Assembly (NCBI RefSeq): GCF_009996735.1
Contig: NZ_JAACYI010000026.1
Span: 1-49,976, forward strand
Reading direction: 5' to 3'
DNA from: Cellulomonas sp. APG4
Lineage (GTDB): Bacteria; Actinomycetota; Actinomycetes; Actinomycetales; Cellulomonadaceae
Length of the DNA stretch: 49,976 nt
Position numbers and translations under genes: made by a program. Shown here in pieces: positions 25,266 to 34,086 of this stretch. Numbering within the stretch: the first letter of the stretch is position 1; every line of letters starts with the position of its first letter. A model generated the notes under the pieces. That model was not told where the DNA came from, ran no database searches, and saw nothing but the letters and a program-made list of their open reading frames with translations.

Positions 25266-25841
25266 ATGGCTGTGCGGAGGGACGTCGCGCGCAACCGCGA
25301 GCGCATCGTCCGCGCCGCGGCCGCGGTGTTCCGGCGCGACGGCGTCTACGCCCCGCTCGACGGCGTCGCGGCCGACGCGGGGGTGGGCCGCGCGACGCTC
25401 TACCGCCACTTCCCCGACCGCGGTGCGGTGCTGGCCGCCGTCCTCGAGGACAGGGTCGACGCCCTCGAGGCCTACGCCGCCGAGCACCCGGGGGGCGAGC
25501 TGCTCGAGCACCTGGTGGTCGAGATGAGCTGGTTCATGGTGGACGTGCACGGCCTCATGTCCGCGCTCGCCACCTCGGTGGTGGAACCCGCGCGCCTCGA
25601 GCAGGTGGCGGCGCGCAGCAACGCGCTGCTCGGTCGGGCACTGGCCGACGCCGTCGCCGCGGGCCGCGTGCGCGAGGGCACCACGCTCGACGACGTCCTG
25701 CTCGTGACCCTCATGGCGGGTGCCCTCACCACCCACCCGACCGTCGCCCCGGACGCCGTCGGGCGCGCCATGGAGATCTGCTTCGACGGCCTACGCCCCG
25801 GCCGCCCGCCCGGCACCCTCCCCCGACCCGAGCTGCGCTGA
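25266..25841 (+). CDS. TetR-family transcriptional regulator
   Basis: 191 residues. The helix-turn-helix is at residues ~10-55: ERIVRAAAAVFRRDG, then VAADAGVGRATLYRHFPDR. The C-terminal ligand domain (about 60-180) is helical, with no recognised ligand. Divergent from the KstD-like dehydrogenase, whose promoter region holds a 24-bp palindrome, so it probably represses that gene and relaxes on binding its substrate or product. ATG 25266. The 179 bp after it (25842-26020) show no gene or clear signal. Confidence 0.92.
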   Translation: MAVRRDVARNRERIVRAAAAVFRRDGVYAPLDGVAADAGVGRATLYRHFPDRGAVLAAVLEDRVDALEAYAAEHPGGELLEHLVVEMSWFMVDVHGLMSALATSVVEPARLEQVAARSNALLGRALADAVAAGRVREGTTLDDVLLVTLMAGALTTHPTVAPDAVGRAMEICFDGLRPGRPPGTLPRPELR

Positions 25842-26020
25842 GAGGGACGACGCCATCTCGGTGGCCTCGACCTGCCACGCCGCAGGGTCCCGCCGTCGGA
25901 GATGCAGCCGTCGAACGGGGAGCCTCCGCGCCGCGTGGCAATGCGAGTACTCCCCGATCCTGCTGCCGGCACGGACCGGAGGGCAGGAACCGCGCGCGCG
26001 TCGAGCCCTACGCTGCGGGC

Positions 26021-26425
26021 GTGCGCACCACCGTGACTGAGGAGCAGATCACCGCCCACGCCGACCAGGTGCGAGCCCTGGTTGCGGACTTCCGCACGCA
26101 CAGCAGGGCGCTCGTCGACGCGCTCCGGGCGGCCGGGATCGTCGCCGCGTACGAGGCGCACGAGGAGTACGACGGCGAGGTCCACGCCCTGGGCTCGCGG
26201 TGGTCCGTGTACCTGCACGACCCGCATGCGGAGCTGACGTCGGCCGAGGGCGTCGTCGTCGAGGCGCACCTCTACCGACCGGACGCGCTCGACCCCGGCT
26301 TCCTGCTGGCGTTCGCGCGATCTCGGGGCATGTACGACGACGTCGTCGCGCTGTGCCCCGCGGGTTTCGTCGACATGGTCGCGGTGCTCGACACGCTCGA
26401 GCCGGGCTGGCAGACCCTCGACTGA
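26021..26425 (+). CDS. Conserved hypothetical protein
   Basis: 134 residues, GTG start at 26021, no Shine-Dalgarno seen. I do not recognise the family. It is acidic and soluble, with a helical N-terminus (EEQITAHADQVRALVADF), a central beta-rich part (GSRWSVYLHDPHAEL, VVVEAHLYRP) and a helical C-terminus. A single Cys lies at ALCPAGF. Codon use matches neighbours, which supports a real gene. I considered an RraB-type RNase E inhibitor because of size and acidity but the motifs do not match. Confidence 0.65.
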   Translation: MRTTVTEEQITAHADQVRALVADFRTHSRALVDALRAAGIVAAYEAHEEYDGEVHALGSRWSVYLHDPHAELTSAEGVVVEAHLYRPDALDPGFLLAFARSRGMYDDVVALCPAGFVDMVAVLDTLEPGWQTLD

Positions 26426-26471
26426 GCGCTCGGGCGCCTCCCCTCCGCTCGGCGGCGGGCGCACCCGGCCC

Positions 26472-26882
26472 TCAGTCCTGGCGCATCGCGCCCCAGCCGT
26501 GCCAGCGCTCGATCTCGACCTTGGCGCTCACACGCGGCCGGTCGCGCACCGGGTAGTCGCGACCGCCGTAGTGGTGGGAGAGGCGGTCGATGTCCCGCAG
26601 GCCCTCGTCGTCGGTGAGCGACACCACGCGACCCTGGAGGCTCACGTGGGTGTACCAGTCGTCGGTCGCGAGCGCGGTGAGCGAGACGCGCGGGTCACGC
26701 CGCAGGTGGGCCAGGCGCGCGCGGCCTGCGTCGAGGTTGAGCAGGATCGTGCCGTCGTCCTCGAGCAGGTACCAGGTGGCGACGCTGACCGGGCGGCCGT
26801 CCTTGGCGAGCGTGGCCATGACCGCCGGGTTGGGCCGCTTGAGCAGCTCGGTCACGTCGTCGGGCAGGGGCGGGACGGGCAT
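26472..26882 (-). CDS. PPOX-class F420-dependent oxidoreductase
   Basis: 136 residues with a split beta-barrel flavin/deazaflavin fold. NPAVMATLAKDGRPVSVATW is the conserved N-terminal strand pair; LLNLDAGRARLAHLRRDPRVSLTAL is typical of the F420-dependent PPOX class, with Lys/Arg residues that bind the F420 phosphate. The C-terminal RPRVSAKVEIERWHGWG closes the barrel. Probable F420H2-dependent reductase, with biliverdin reductase-like members among relatives; substrate unknown. ATG 26882. Confidence 0.88.
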   Translation of the reverse strand: MPVPPLPDDVTELLKRPNPAVMATLAKDGRPVSVATWYLLEDDGTILLNLDAGRARLAHLRRDPRVSLTALATDDWYTHVSLQGRVVSLTDDEGLRDIDRLSHHYGGRDYPVRDRPRVSAKVEIERWHGWGAMRQD

Positions 26883-26932
26883 GGGGACCTCCGGGATCGG
26901 CTCGGGCCGACGCTACCCGGCCCGGCCCCCGC

Positions 26933-27466
26933 TCAGAACGTGGTGAGCACCCACACCCCGACCGCACAGCCGAGCAGTCCGGTCACGATCGCGAACACCG
27001 CGCGCCCGGTCCCATGGCCGCCGCGGCGGGCGCGCGCCAGCGCCCAGACACCCAGGCCGATCGCCACGGGTGCGAGCGGGAAGGCAAGCAGCGAGATCAG
27101 GCCCACGTAGGGAGCGACGACCGCCTGCCACGAGCGGCCCACGGGAAGCAGCCAGTGCACGGCGCCCGAGGGGCCGTAGGTGTCCGTCGCCGTGCTCCCG
27201 ATGACGTCGCCGTATCCGTACCCGCCCGGGGTGCCACTTCCGCGCCATGGCGCCTCCGCGGGCACGCCGGCGCCGGGCCGCATCGCGTGTGCCGTCGGAG
27301 CCGCCCAGACACTGCCGGGCCCCGACCCACCGGACACCGGCGGCGGTGGCGGTGGCGGTGGCGTCGGCACGGGTGTCGTGTGCGCCGTCCAGGCGGCGCC
27401 GTCGAACCAGCGCAGCATCCCTGGGGTCGCGCCGTCGGGATACCAACCGGGTACTGGTGAGCTCAC
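26933..27466 (-). CDS. DUF2510 membrane protein
   Basis: 177 residues. The N-terminal [26 protein letters not shown] is a DUF2510 module, a short Trp-rich actinobacterial motif. A Pro-rich stretch (TPPPPPPPP) and a Gly/Tyr-rich linker follow, then two membrane helices ([27 protein letters not shown] and [20 protein letters not shown]). I chose GTG 27466 because DUF2510 is normally near the N-terminus; the frame runs to 27580 into the divergent promoter region. GGAGGG abuts the GTG too closely, so the start is uncertain. Function unknown. Confidence 0.8.
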   Translation of the reverse strand: MSSPVPGWYPDGATPGMLRWFDGAAWTAHTTPVPTPPPPPPPPVSGGSGPGSVWAAPTAHAMRPGAGVPAEAPWRGSGTPGGYGYGDVIGSTATDTYGPSGAVHWLLPVGRSWQAVVAPYVGLISLLAFPLAPVAIGLGVWALARARRGGHGTGRAVFAIVTGLLGCAVGVWVLTTF

Positions 27467-27603
27467 CCCTCCGGTGTCGACGTGTCCGACAACGACCTTG
27501 AGCTCGCATCGCTCCGCACGGCGCGGGCTAGCATCGCCGCGCCGGGACGACGGGGTCCCGCGGTAGCGGTCGCCGGGCACAGTCCGGCGACGAGGAGGTC
27601 ACC

Positions 27604-28488
27604 GTGGCACGCTCGCTGTCCGCGGCCGCGCGCGTCTGGGCCGGGATCGCCGTCGTGCTCGTGCTCGTCCACCTCACCGCGGAGGCGGCGGGGGCCGAGG
27701 CCCTCTCGACCGTGAGCCAGTGGACCCTGATGCCGGCGTTCGCGGCCGCGGTCCTGGCGGCGACCCGGGCGCCTCGCAGTCGCCTGGTGCGCTGGGTGGT
27801 CGTCGCCCTCGGGTTCTCGTGGCTCGGCGACACGATGCCGTCGTTCGTGCCCAACGACGCGTCGTTCCTGACGATGGTCGGGTTCTTCCTGCTGGCGCAG
27901 ATCGCCTACGTCGTGGCGTTCGCGCCGTTCATGCGCACCTCGGTGGTGCACCGGCATCCGCTCTTGGCGCTGCCCTACGCCGTCGTGCTCGCGCTGCTGC
28001 TGGCCCTGTGCGCACCGCATGCGGGCAGCCTTCGCGCGCCCGTGGTCGTCTACGGCGTGATGCTCACGGGCATGGCGGTCCTCGCGACCGGCCTCGGCCC
28101 GGTTGCAGCGCTGGGTGGAGCGGTCTTCCTGGTGAGCGATGCGCTGATCGCGCTCGAGGCTTTCGTCCCCTCGTGGGACCTCGCGGGGCAGGGTTTCTGG
28201 GTGATGCTCACCTACACGGTCGGGCAGGGCCTGCTCGCCGTGGCCGTCGTGCGCCACGAGGTCGCGGGTCACGGGACACCGGCAGGTACCGCCGAGGCCA
28301 CCCTGCCGACGGGGTCGCGCGACGAGGGCGCCACGGTCGCCTGGGCCGGAAACGACGGAACCCCCTGCGATCCCGAGGGATCTGCAGGGGGTTCCCGGCC
28401 TGACGCGGTCAGGGCCAGCGCGGTAGCGGTGGGATTTGAACCCACGGTGGACTTTCACCCACACACGCTTTCGAGGCGTGCTCCTTAG
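27604..28488 (+). CDS. YhhN-family membrane protein with antisense-tRNA tail
   Basis: 294 residues. About eight membrane helices up to residue ~225 fit the YhhN family (lysoplasmalogenase-like, TMEM86 relatives): FSWLGDTMPSFVP and FLVSDALIALEAFV place the conserved Asp residues. Such proteins may hydrolyse the vinyl-ether bond of lysoplasmalogens; substrate unproven in actinobacteria. The last ~60 residues are non-conserved. The frame runs through the tRNA-Ser terminator (28357-28395) and 68 nt into the tRNA on the opposite strand. AGGAGGT precedes the GTG 27604 start. Confidence 0.82.
   Translation: MARSLSAAARVWAGIAVVLVLVHLTAEAAGAEALSTVSQWTLMPAFAAAVLAATRAPRSRLVRWVVVALGFSWLGDTMPSFVPNDASFLTMVGFFLLAQIAYVVAFAPFMRTSVVHRHPLLALPYAVVLALLLALCAPHAGSLRAPVVVYGVMLTGMAVLATGLGPVAALGGAVFLVSDALIALEAFVPSWDLAGQGFWVMLTYTVGQGLLAVAVVRHEVAGHGTPAGTAEATLPTGSRDEGATVAWAGNDGTPCDPEGSAGGSRPDAVRASAVAVGFEPTVDFHPHTLSRRAP
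28357..28395 (-). terminator. Terminator of tRNA-Ser
   Basis: GGAACCCCCTGC (28357-28368) pairs perfectly with 28384-28395, 26 bp beyond the tRNA 3' end on the minus strand. It lies within the YhhN reading frame on the plus strand. Confidence 0.8.
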
Positions 28489-28507
28489 GCCGCTCGGACA
28501 CGCTACC
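28421..28507 (-). tRNA. tRNA-Ser (anticodon CGA)
   Basis: An 87-nt class II tRNA. The acceptor stem GGTAGCG/CGCTACC is perfect. The anticodon loop CTCGAAA gives anticodon CGA, reading UCG. The long variable arm (GTGGGTGAAAGTCCAC) is typical of serine tRNA, and the T arm GTGGGTTCAAATCCCAC is intact. The discriminator is G; CCA is not encoded. It overlaps coding frames at both ends. Confidence 0.97.
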
Positions 28508-28939
28508 TCGCCGACGAGGGTACCCGGTCGGTGCGGTCGGCTCCCAATCGGGGCTCCCGGTGCCCGCCCGCGACCGCGAGCGCCGCCACCCCGAGCACCA
28601 CCTCGACGACGCCCGCGAGCAGCAGCCCGCTGCCCGGGTACCCGTCCGCGAGCCACGACACCGCGCGGCCCACGGCGAACGCGAGCAGCACGGCCCCACC
28701 GGCAGTCGCGGCCCAGCCGCGCGTCGAGGGCCTGCGCACACCCCACAGCACCGCGGCGCCGACGAGCAGCAGCGTCGCCCCGCCCCCGCGCACCTCGCTG
28801 CGCAGGCCCGGGTCCACGGTGAGCGGGATCCCGCGTGCAGCACGTCGGGCGCGAGCAGGCCGAGGCCGCCGACGACGGCGAGCACCACCCCGGCCAGCCC
28901 CGTCACCCCGAGCGCGACGCGGGCACGCACCGTGCTCAC
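28503..28939 (-). pseudogene. DUF4345-like membrane protein, frameshifted
   Basis: The first part starts GTG 28939 (overlapping the SDR stop as GTGA) and encodes ARVALGVTGLAGVVLAVVGG then LLAPDVLHA. The rest is in another frame: GIPLTVDPGLRSEVRGGG, then LLLVGAAVLWGVRR and GRAVSWLADGYPGSGLLLAG, a DUF4345-like four-helix protein. The frames join if one G is added to the GGG at about 28838-28840. The stop TAG (28505-28503) lies inside the tRNA-Ser acceptor stem. Translational coupling to an NmrA-type SDR under a divergent AraC is sensible, so this may be a sequencing error and not a decayed gene. Confidence 0.78.
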
Positions 28940-29826
28940 CGCCAGGCCGCCGCGTTCGCGCGCACGTAGTCCGCGAGGTCGCGCGGCTCACGCCCCAGGG
29001 CCGCGCGCACGCCGTCGGTCGGCTCGACGTTGCGACCGTCGAACACCTCGACGCACAGGTCGGTCAGCATGCGCGCGTACTCCTCACCCGCCTGCTCGGC
29101 GACGGCGGCGCGGAAGGGCTCCGGCTCCATCGGCACGTAGACGACCTCGCGCCCCAGCACGGCCGAGATCTCGCCGGCCACCTCGGCGAACGTCAGCGCA
29201 CGCGGACCGGTCACCTCGTGCACCCGCCCACGCAGCGCCGGGTCGAGCAGCGCCGCCACGGCGACGTCCGCGATGTCGTCCGCGTCCACGAACGGCTCGG
29301 CCACGTCCCCGGCCGGCAGGGCGACTACGCCGCTGCGCACGCCGTCGAGCAGGGCTCCCTCGGTGAAGTTCTGGTGGAACCACGACGCGCGCACCACGGT
29401 CCACGCCACGCCCGAAGCCTCGAGCGCGAGCTCGGCCCGCCGGGCGCCGACCTCGCCCCGCCCGGAGAGCAGGACGACGTGCCCCACCCCGGCCTCACGG
29501 GCCAGCGCGGCCAGGTGCGCGACGTCGTCGTCCGAGCCGTCGACGGCGAGGTCGGGCACGTAGGTGACGTAGAGCGCCGCGGCGCCCTCGACGGCGGCCG
29601 CCCACGTGCTGCGGTCCTGCCAGTCGAACGCGGGCGTCGAGCGTCGCGAGCGGTTCGCGACGGGGACGCCGAGCGCCTCGAGCCGTTCGGCCACCCGACG
29701 GCCGGTCTTGCCGGTGCCACAGATCACGTGGACGGGCCCGCCCACCTCGTGCCCGACGGCGTCGAGGGCCGGGCCGGGCGCTGCGGTGGGCTGGGCGGGG
29801 TGCGTGCTGGTGCTGGTGCTGGTCAT
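28936..29826 (-). CDS. NmrA-like NAD(P)-binding SDR oxidoreductase
   Basis: 296 residues. After a short Ser/Thr/Pro leader, VHVICGTGKTGRRVAERLEA is the GxxGxxG dinucleotide motif. ALYVTYVPDL, VLLSGRGEVGARRAELALEA and TVVRASWFHQNFTEG are typical of atypical SDRs of the NmrA/azoreductase group, which lack the YxxxK catalytic pair. Role is redox sensing or reduction of quinone-like compounds; unproven. ATG 29826 has AAGGAGA upstream. Divergent from AraC and followed by a coupled DUF4345-like gene. Confidence 0.88.
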   Translation of the reverse strand: MTSTSTSTHPAQPTAAPGPALDAVGHEVGGPVHVICGTGKTGRRVAERLEALGVPVANRSRRSTPAFDWQDRSTWAAAVEGAAALYVTYVPDLAVDGSDDDVAHLAALAREAGVGHVVLLSGRGEVGARRAELALEASGVAWTVVRASWFHQNFTEGALLDGVRSGVVALPAGDVAEPFVDADDIADVAVAALLDPALRGRVHEVTGPRALTFAEVAGEISAVLGREVVYVPMEPEPFRAAVAEQAGEEYARMLTDLCVEVFDGRNVEPTDGVRAALGREPRDLADYVRANAAAWR

Positions 29827-29893
29827 GTCGATCTCCTTGGTCGATGCGGTCGCATCCAGCCTCAGCCGCCCGAGCCGGACGCACCATGACCTG

Positions 29894-29920
29894 TCGTCCG
29901 GCATCCTGTGCCGTTCGTCC
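29894..29920. promoter_or_regulatory. Candidate AraC-family half-sites
   Basis: TCGTCC occurs at 29894-29899 and 29915-29920, exactly 21 bp (two helical turns) apart, in similar contexts (TCGTCCGGC/TCGTCCAGC). AraC-family activators bind such direct repeats. They lie 68-94 bp upstream of the SDR start. A GATGCG-GT-CGCATC palindrome (29843-29856) is also present. Confidence 0.5.
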
Positions 29921-29964
29921 AGCGCCCCTGGACCTGCGAGCACCGGCGCTGCCACGCTCGGTTC

Positions 29965-31029
29965 GTGAGCGAACCGCGCGAGTTCCCCAGCCCCCGGCCG
30001 GACCCGGTGGGCGAGGCGCTGCACCTGCTGCGGCTCGACGGCGCCCTCTACTGCCGCTCGGAGCTCACGGCGCCGTGGGGCATCGACCTCCCCGCGATCG
30101 ACGACCTGCTCTTCCTGCACGTCGTCACCTCGGGCCAGGGCTGGCTGCACGTCGACGGCGAGCCGCCGCGGCTGCTCGACCACGGCACCGTCGCGCTCGT
30201 CGCGCCGGGCGTGCCGCACCTCCTCACGAGCGAGCCGCACACGCCCGCCACGCCCCTGTTCGACATCCCGGTCGAGACGCTGAGCGATCGCTACGAGGTG
30301 CTGCGTCACGGTGGCGGCGGCGCACCCGCGCTCGCGACCTGCGCGGTGCTGCGCCTCGACCACACCGCGACCCAGCGCCTGCTCGCGGAGCTGCCGCGCT
30401 CGTTCGTCGTGGACTCCTGGGCGGGGGACGACCTGGGCTGGGTGCACAGCACCATGCGGCTGATCGCGCGCGAGGCCAGCACCGAGCGGCCGGGTGGCGA
30501 GGCCGTGCTCACGCGCCTGGCCGACGTACTCGCGGTGCAAGTGCTGCGGGCCTGGCTCGACGCGGGCTCGACCCAGGCGACGGGGTGGCTCGCGGCGCTG
30601 CGCGACGAGCACGTGGGGCGTGCGCTCGCCGCGGTGCACCGCTCCCCTGGCGACCCGTGGACCCTCGCGCGCCTGGCCGCGACGGCGCACCTGTCGCGCT
30701 CGTCGTTCGCGGCCCGGTTCACGGCCCTCGTGGGCGAGCCCGCGATGCAGTACGTCGCCTGGTGGCGGCTGCGCCTCGCGCACGACCGCCTGACCTCCGG
30801 GGACGAGCCCGTGGGTACCGTCGCGCACGCCGTCGGCTACGCGTCGGAGGCCGCGTTCTCGCGTGCGTTCCGCCGCGAGTTCGGGGTCGCGCCCGGCGCG
30901 GTGCGGCGGCGCACGCCCCCGCCCCTCCCGCGCTCCCCCGAGGCCACGCCGTCGGGCCCGCTCTCGGCCTCACCCTCCGCCCCACCCGCTGCCGAGATCG
31001 GGCCTTCTGTCGGAATCCCCACCGGGTGA
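29965..31029 (+). CDS. AraC-family regulator with cupin_6 ligand domain
   Basis: 354 residues. The N-terminal cupin (DPVGEALHLLRLDGALYCRSE, then PAIDDLLFLHVVTSGQGWL) is the cupin_6 type. The C-terminal double helix-turn-helix is WTLARLAATAHLSRSSFAARF and VGTVAHAVGYASEAAFSRAF followed by RREFGVAPGAVR. Probable activator of the divergent SDR-DUF4345 genes, by direct-repeat half-sites. Start GTG 29965 matches family starts (SEPREFPSPRPDPVGE). The last ~35 residues are a Pro/Ser tail, and the final ones (AEIGPSVGIPTG) are encoded by the left arm of a family 1 palindrome. Confidence 0.9.
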   Translation: MSEPREFPSPRPDPVGEALHLLRLDGALYCRSELTAPWGIDLPAIDDLLFLHVVTSGQGWLHVDGEPPRLLDHGTVALVAPGVPHLLTSEPHTPATPLFDIPVETLSDRYEVLRHGGGGAPALATCAVLRLDHTATQRLLAELPRSFVVDSWAGDDLGWVHSTMRLIAREASTERPGGEAVLTRLADVLAVQVLRAWLDAGSTQATGWLAALRDEHVGRALAAVHRSPGDPWTLARLAATAHLSRSSFAARFTALVGEPAMQYVAWWRLRLAHDRLTSGDEPVGTVAHAVGYASEAAFSRAFRREFGVAPGAVRRRTPPPLPRSPEATPSGPLSASPSAPPAAEIGPSVGIPTG

Positions 31030-31052
31030 GCGACGGAGAGACCGAGCTCGGC
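30991..31052. repeat. Palindromic repeat, family 1, copy B
   Basis: Arms at 30991-31012 and 31031-31052 (22 bp, five mismatches), core GAGCGACGGAGAGACCGAGC on the right. The left arm lies inside the araC-type coding sequence and the right arm after its stop (31029). Confidence 0.75.
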
Positions 31053-31122
31053 GGCGACTGGGTGAGCTGGGCTCAGCACGCAGCGCGGGCGGCGGCGCGC
31101 GACGTCGTCGTACCGTGAGGCG

Positions 31123-32040
31123 GTGACGAGCCCGACCTCCGCAGCGGCCGCCACCGCGGGTCCCGCCCCGGTGGTGGGAGCCGCGCACACCCACGCACCC
31201 CAGGCCGCGCCGTCGTCGGCCGAGCTCGAGCAGGCCGTCGCGCTGCTGCAGGGCCGAACGCTCGCAGTGCTCACGGGGGCCGGGATCTCGACGGACTCGG
31301 GCATCCCCGACTACCGCGGGCCGGACTCCCCGCCGCGACGCCCTATGACGTACCAGCAGTTCGTGGGCGATCCCGACTTCCGCCGCACCTACTGGGCGCG
31401 CAACCACGTGGGCTGGCAGCACGTGGACCGCACGCGCCCCAACGCGGGCCACCACGCGGTCGCGCGCCTTGAGCAGTCCGGGGTCGCGCTGGGCGTGATC
31501 ACCCAGAACGTGGACCGGCTGCACCAGCTCGCGGGCAGCCGCCGCGTGATCGACCTGCACGGCACCTACGCGGACGTCGTGTGCCTGAGCTGCGGGCTGG
31601 AGATCACGCGTGAGGATCTCGCCGAGCGGCTCGACGCGCTCAACCCGGGCTTCACCGAGGCCGTGGGCGCGATCGCGGACGTCGAGGTGGCGCCCGACGC
31701 CGACGCGGTGATCGAGTCGACCGAGGGGTTCGTGGTCGCGGACTGCCCGCGCTGCGGCGGGATCCTCAAGCCGGACATCGTGTACTTCGGCGAGAACGTG
31801 CCGCGCGAGCGCGTCGAGGCGGCGTTCGCGCTGGTCGACGAGGCCGACGCACTGCTGGTCGCGGGGAGCTCGCTGACCGTGCTCTCCGGACGGCGGTTCG
31901 TGACGCACGCGCGGCGCGCCGGCATGCCGGTGGTCATCGTCAACCGCGGGGCGACGCGCGGCGACCCCCATGCGGACGTCCGCATCGACGCCGGGACCTC
32001 GCCGACACTCACGGCGCTCGCGGAGGCGCTCGCTCCCTGA
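31123..32040 (+). CDS. Sir2-family NAD-dependent protein deacylase
   Basis: 305 residues. An Ala/Pro-rich leader precedes VLTGAGISTDSGIPDYRGPD, the NAD-binding GAGxS and DYRG motifs. TQNVDRLHQLAG and the catalytic His in DLHGTYADV follow. A four-Cys zinc site is formed by VCLSCG and DCPRCGG. VAGSSLTVLSGRRF and VIVNRG complete the Rossmann fold. The PDYRGPDS form is typical of class II (SIRT4-like) bacterial sirtuins. It removes acyl groups from lysines using NAD. GTG 31123; no operon partner. Confidence 0.94.
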   Translation: MTSPTSAAAATAGPAPVVGAAHTHAPQAAPSSAELEQAVALLQGRTLAVLTGAGISTDSGIPDYRGPDSPPRRPMTYQQFVGDPDFRRTYWARNHVGWQHVDRTRPNAGHHAVARLEQSGVALGVITQNVDRLHQLAGSRRVIDLHGTYADVVCLSCGLEITREDLAERLDALNPGFTEAVGAIADVEVAPDADAVIESTEGFVVADCPRCGGILKPDIVYFGENVPRERVEAAFALVDEADALLVAGSSLTVLSGRRFVTHARRAGMPVVIVNRGATRGDPHADVRIDAGTSPTLTALAEALAP

Positions 32041-32125
32041 ACCGCCCGGCCCGATGAGATCGGCGTGCGCGCCGGGTCGAACCTGGTGAGCGGCCGCACC
32101 GCGGCCACCGAGCGAGGAGCCCACC

Positions 32126-32611
32126 ATGACCGTCCTGCCGTGCCTGTGGTTCGCGACCGAGGCCGTCGAGGCCGCCGAGCACTACGTCTCCGTGATCCCG
32201 AACTCGCGCATCGTCGCCGTGCACGCCACGCCCGAGGCCGCACCCGGCCCCACCGGCTCGCCCATGCTCGTGGACCTCGAGCTCGACGGGTCGCGCGTCC
32301 AGGCCCTCAACGGGGGCATCGACTTCCCGTTCAGCGAGGCCGTGTCGCTCGTGGCGGTGGTCGAGACGCAGGCCGAGCTCGACCGGGTGTGGGACGGCCT
32401 GCTCGAGGGCGGCGGCTCGGAGGTGCAGTGCGGCTGGCTCAAGGACCGCTGGGGTCTGTCCTGGCAGGTGGTGCCGGCGGTGCTCGAGCGGATCTCGGCT
32501 GAGGCGGCCGACGAGCCCGAGCGCTACGCCCGCGCGATGACCGCCGTGACGAACATGGTCAAGCTCGACGTCGCCGCGATCGAGGCCGCCGCCGACGGCG
32601 TCACGGTCTGA
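32126..32611 (+). CDS. VOC-family (PhnB-like) protein
   Basis: 161 residues of the vicinal oxygen chelate fold, 3-demethylubiquinone methyltransferase-like/PhnB subgroup. PCLWFATEAVEAAEHYVSVIPNSRI is the family's N-terminal helix-strand unit. LELDGSRVQALNGGIDFPFSEAVSL and CGWLKDRWGLSWQVVP supply the conserved GG...F and DRFGxxWQ blocks. No quinone genes nearby, and members are usually of unknown activity. GCGAGGAGCC precedes ATG 32126. Confidence 0.88.
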   Translation: MTVLPCLWFATEAVEAAEHYVSVIPNSRIVAVHATPEAAPGPTGSPMLVDLELDGSRVQALNGGIDFPFSEAVSLVAVVETQAELDRVWDGLLEGGGSEVQCGWLKDRWGLSWQVVPAVLERISAEAADEPERYARAMTAVTNMVKLDVAAIEAAADGVTV

Positions 32612-32632
32612 GCAGAGCGGTCGGGCGTGGCC

Positions 32633-33130
<498 letters not shown>

Positions 33131-33254
33131 TCACCCCGCCGGCGCCGCGCCGTCGTCCGCGGACGGGACGGACGCTAGCCGAACGCCGTCGGGCACGTGG
33201 GTCCCAGACCCGCCCGGCCCGCACGGGCGGGCTACCACCCGGTACGGTGCAGCC

Positions 33255-33890
33255 ATGCGCCTGCACGTCGCCGACCACCCCCTCGTCGCCCACAAGCTGA
33301 CCGTCCTGCGCGACAAGGACACGGCGTCGCCGACGTTCCGCCTGCTCGTCGACGAGCTCGTGACGCTGCTCGCCTACGAGGCGACGCGTGACGTACGGAC
33401 CGAGCAGATCGAGGTGACCACGCCCGTCGCGTCGACGCTCGGCACGCACCTGGCCGAGCCGCGGCCGCTCGTGGTGCCGATCCTGCGCGCGGGCCTCGGG
33501 ATGCTCGAGGGCATGACGCGCCTGCTGCCCACCGCCGAGGTCGGCTTCCTGGGGCTGCAGCGCGACGAGGAGACGCTCCAGGCGATCACCTACGCCAACC
33601 GGCTGCCCGAGGACCTGTCCGGGCGCCAGTGCTTCGTCCTCGACCCGATGCTCGCGACCGGCGGCACGCTCGTGGCGAGCATCGACTACCTGTTCGAGCG
33701 CGGCGCGCGTGACGTGACCTGCATCTGCCTGCTCGCGGCGCCCGAGGGCCTGGCCGTGGTCGAGAAGCACGTGGGCGACCGCGCGGACGTCTCCGTGGTC
33801 GTCGCCGCCGTCGACGAGCGGCTCAACGAGAAGGCCTACATCGTGCCCGGCCTGGGCGACGCGGGCGACCGCCTCTACGGCCTGGTCTGA
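33255..33890 (+). CDS. upp: Uracil phosphoribosyltransferase
   Basis: 211 residues, normal length. [20 protein letters not shown] is the standard N-terminus. [34 protein letters not shown] (the PRPP-binding loop) and the C-terminal [16 protein letters not shown] (uracil-binding) are all intact. It converts uracil and PRPP to UMP. ATG 33255. The uracil permease is 25 kb away on the opposite strand. Confidence 0.97.
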   Translation: MRLHVADHPLVAHKLTVLRDKDTASPTFRLLVDELVTLLAYEATRDVRTEQIEVTTPVASTLGTHLAEPRPLVVPILRAGLGMLEGMTRLLPTAEVGFLGLQRDEETLQAITYANRLPEDLSGRQCFVLDPMLATGGTLVASIDYLFERGARDVTCICLLAAPEGLAVVEKHVGDRADVSVVVAAVDERLNEKAYIVPGLGDAGDRLYGLV

Positions 33891-33897
33891 CGCCTGC

Positions 33898-33915
33898 GGC
33901 CGACCTTCGTCGGCC
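33898..33915 (+). terminator. Terminator of upp
   Basis: GGCCGAC-CTTC-GTCGGCC, a 7-bp perfect stem with a tetraloop 8 bp after the upp stop, followed by CTGCTT. Confidence 0.65.
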
Positions 33916-34086
33916 CTGCTTCACCCCGCCCGACGACGGCGTTCGCGGGCGACGGGCCGGCCCTCGCGCGCCCCTTGTCCGGTTCGTCCCGATGCCGCCC
34001 GGCCGACCGGGTGAGAACTGTCCACTATCTGAGACATGGCCCTGACCAGGCTTGGTGTCCACGCTCACGACAGTCACACTCCTTCT

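Noticed and set aside
26021-26425. RraB-type RNase E inhibitor
   Set aside because: Size and acidity fit loosely but the family's conserved blocks are absent.
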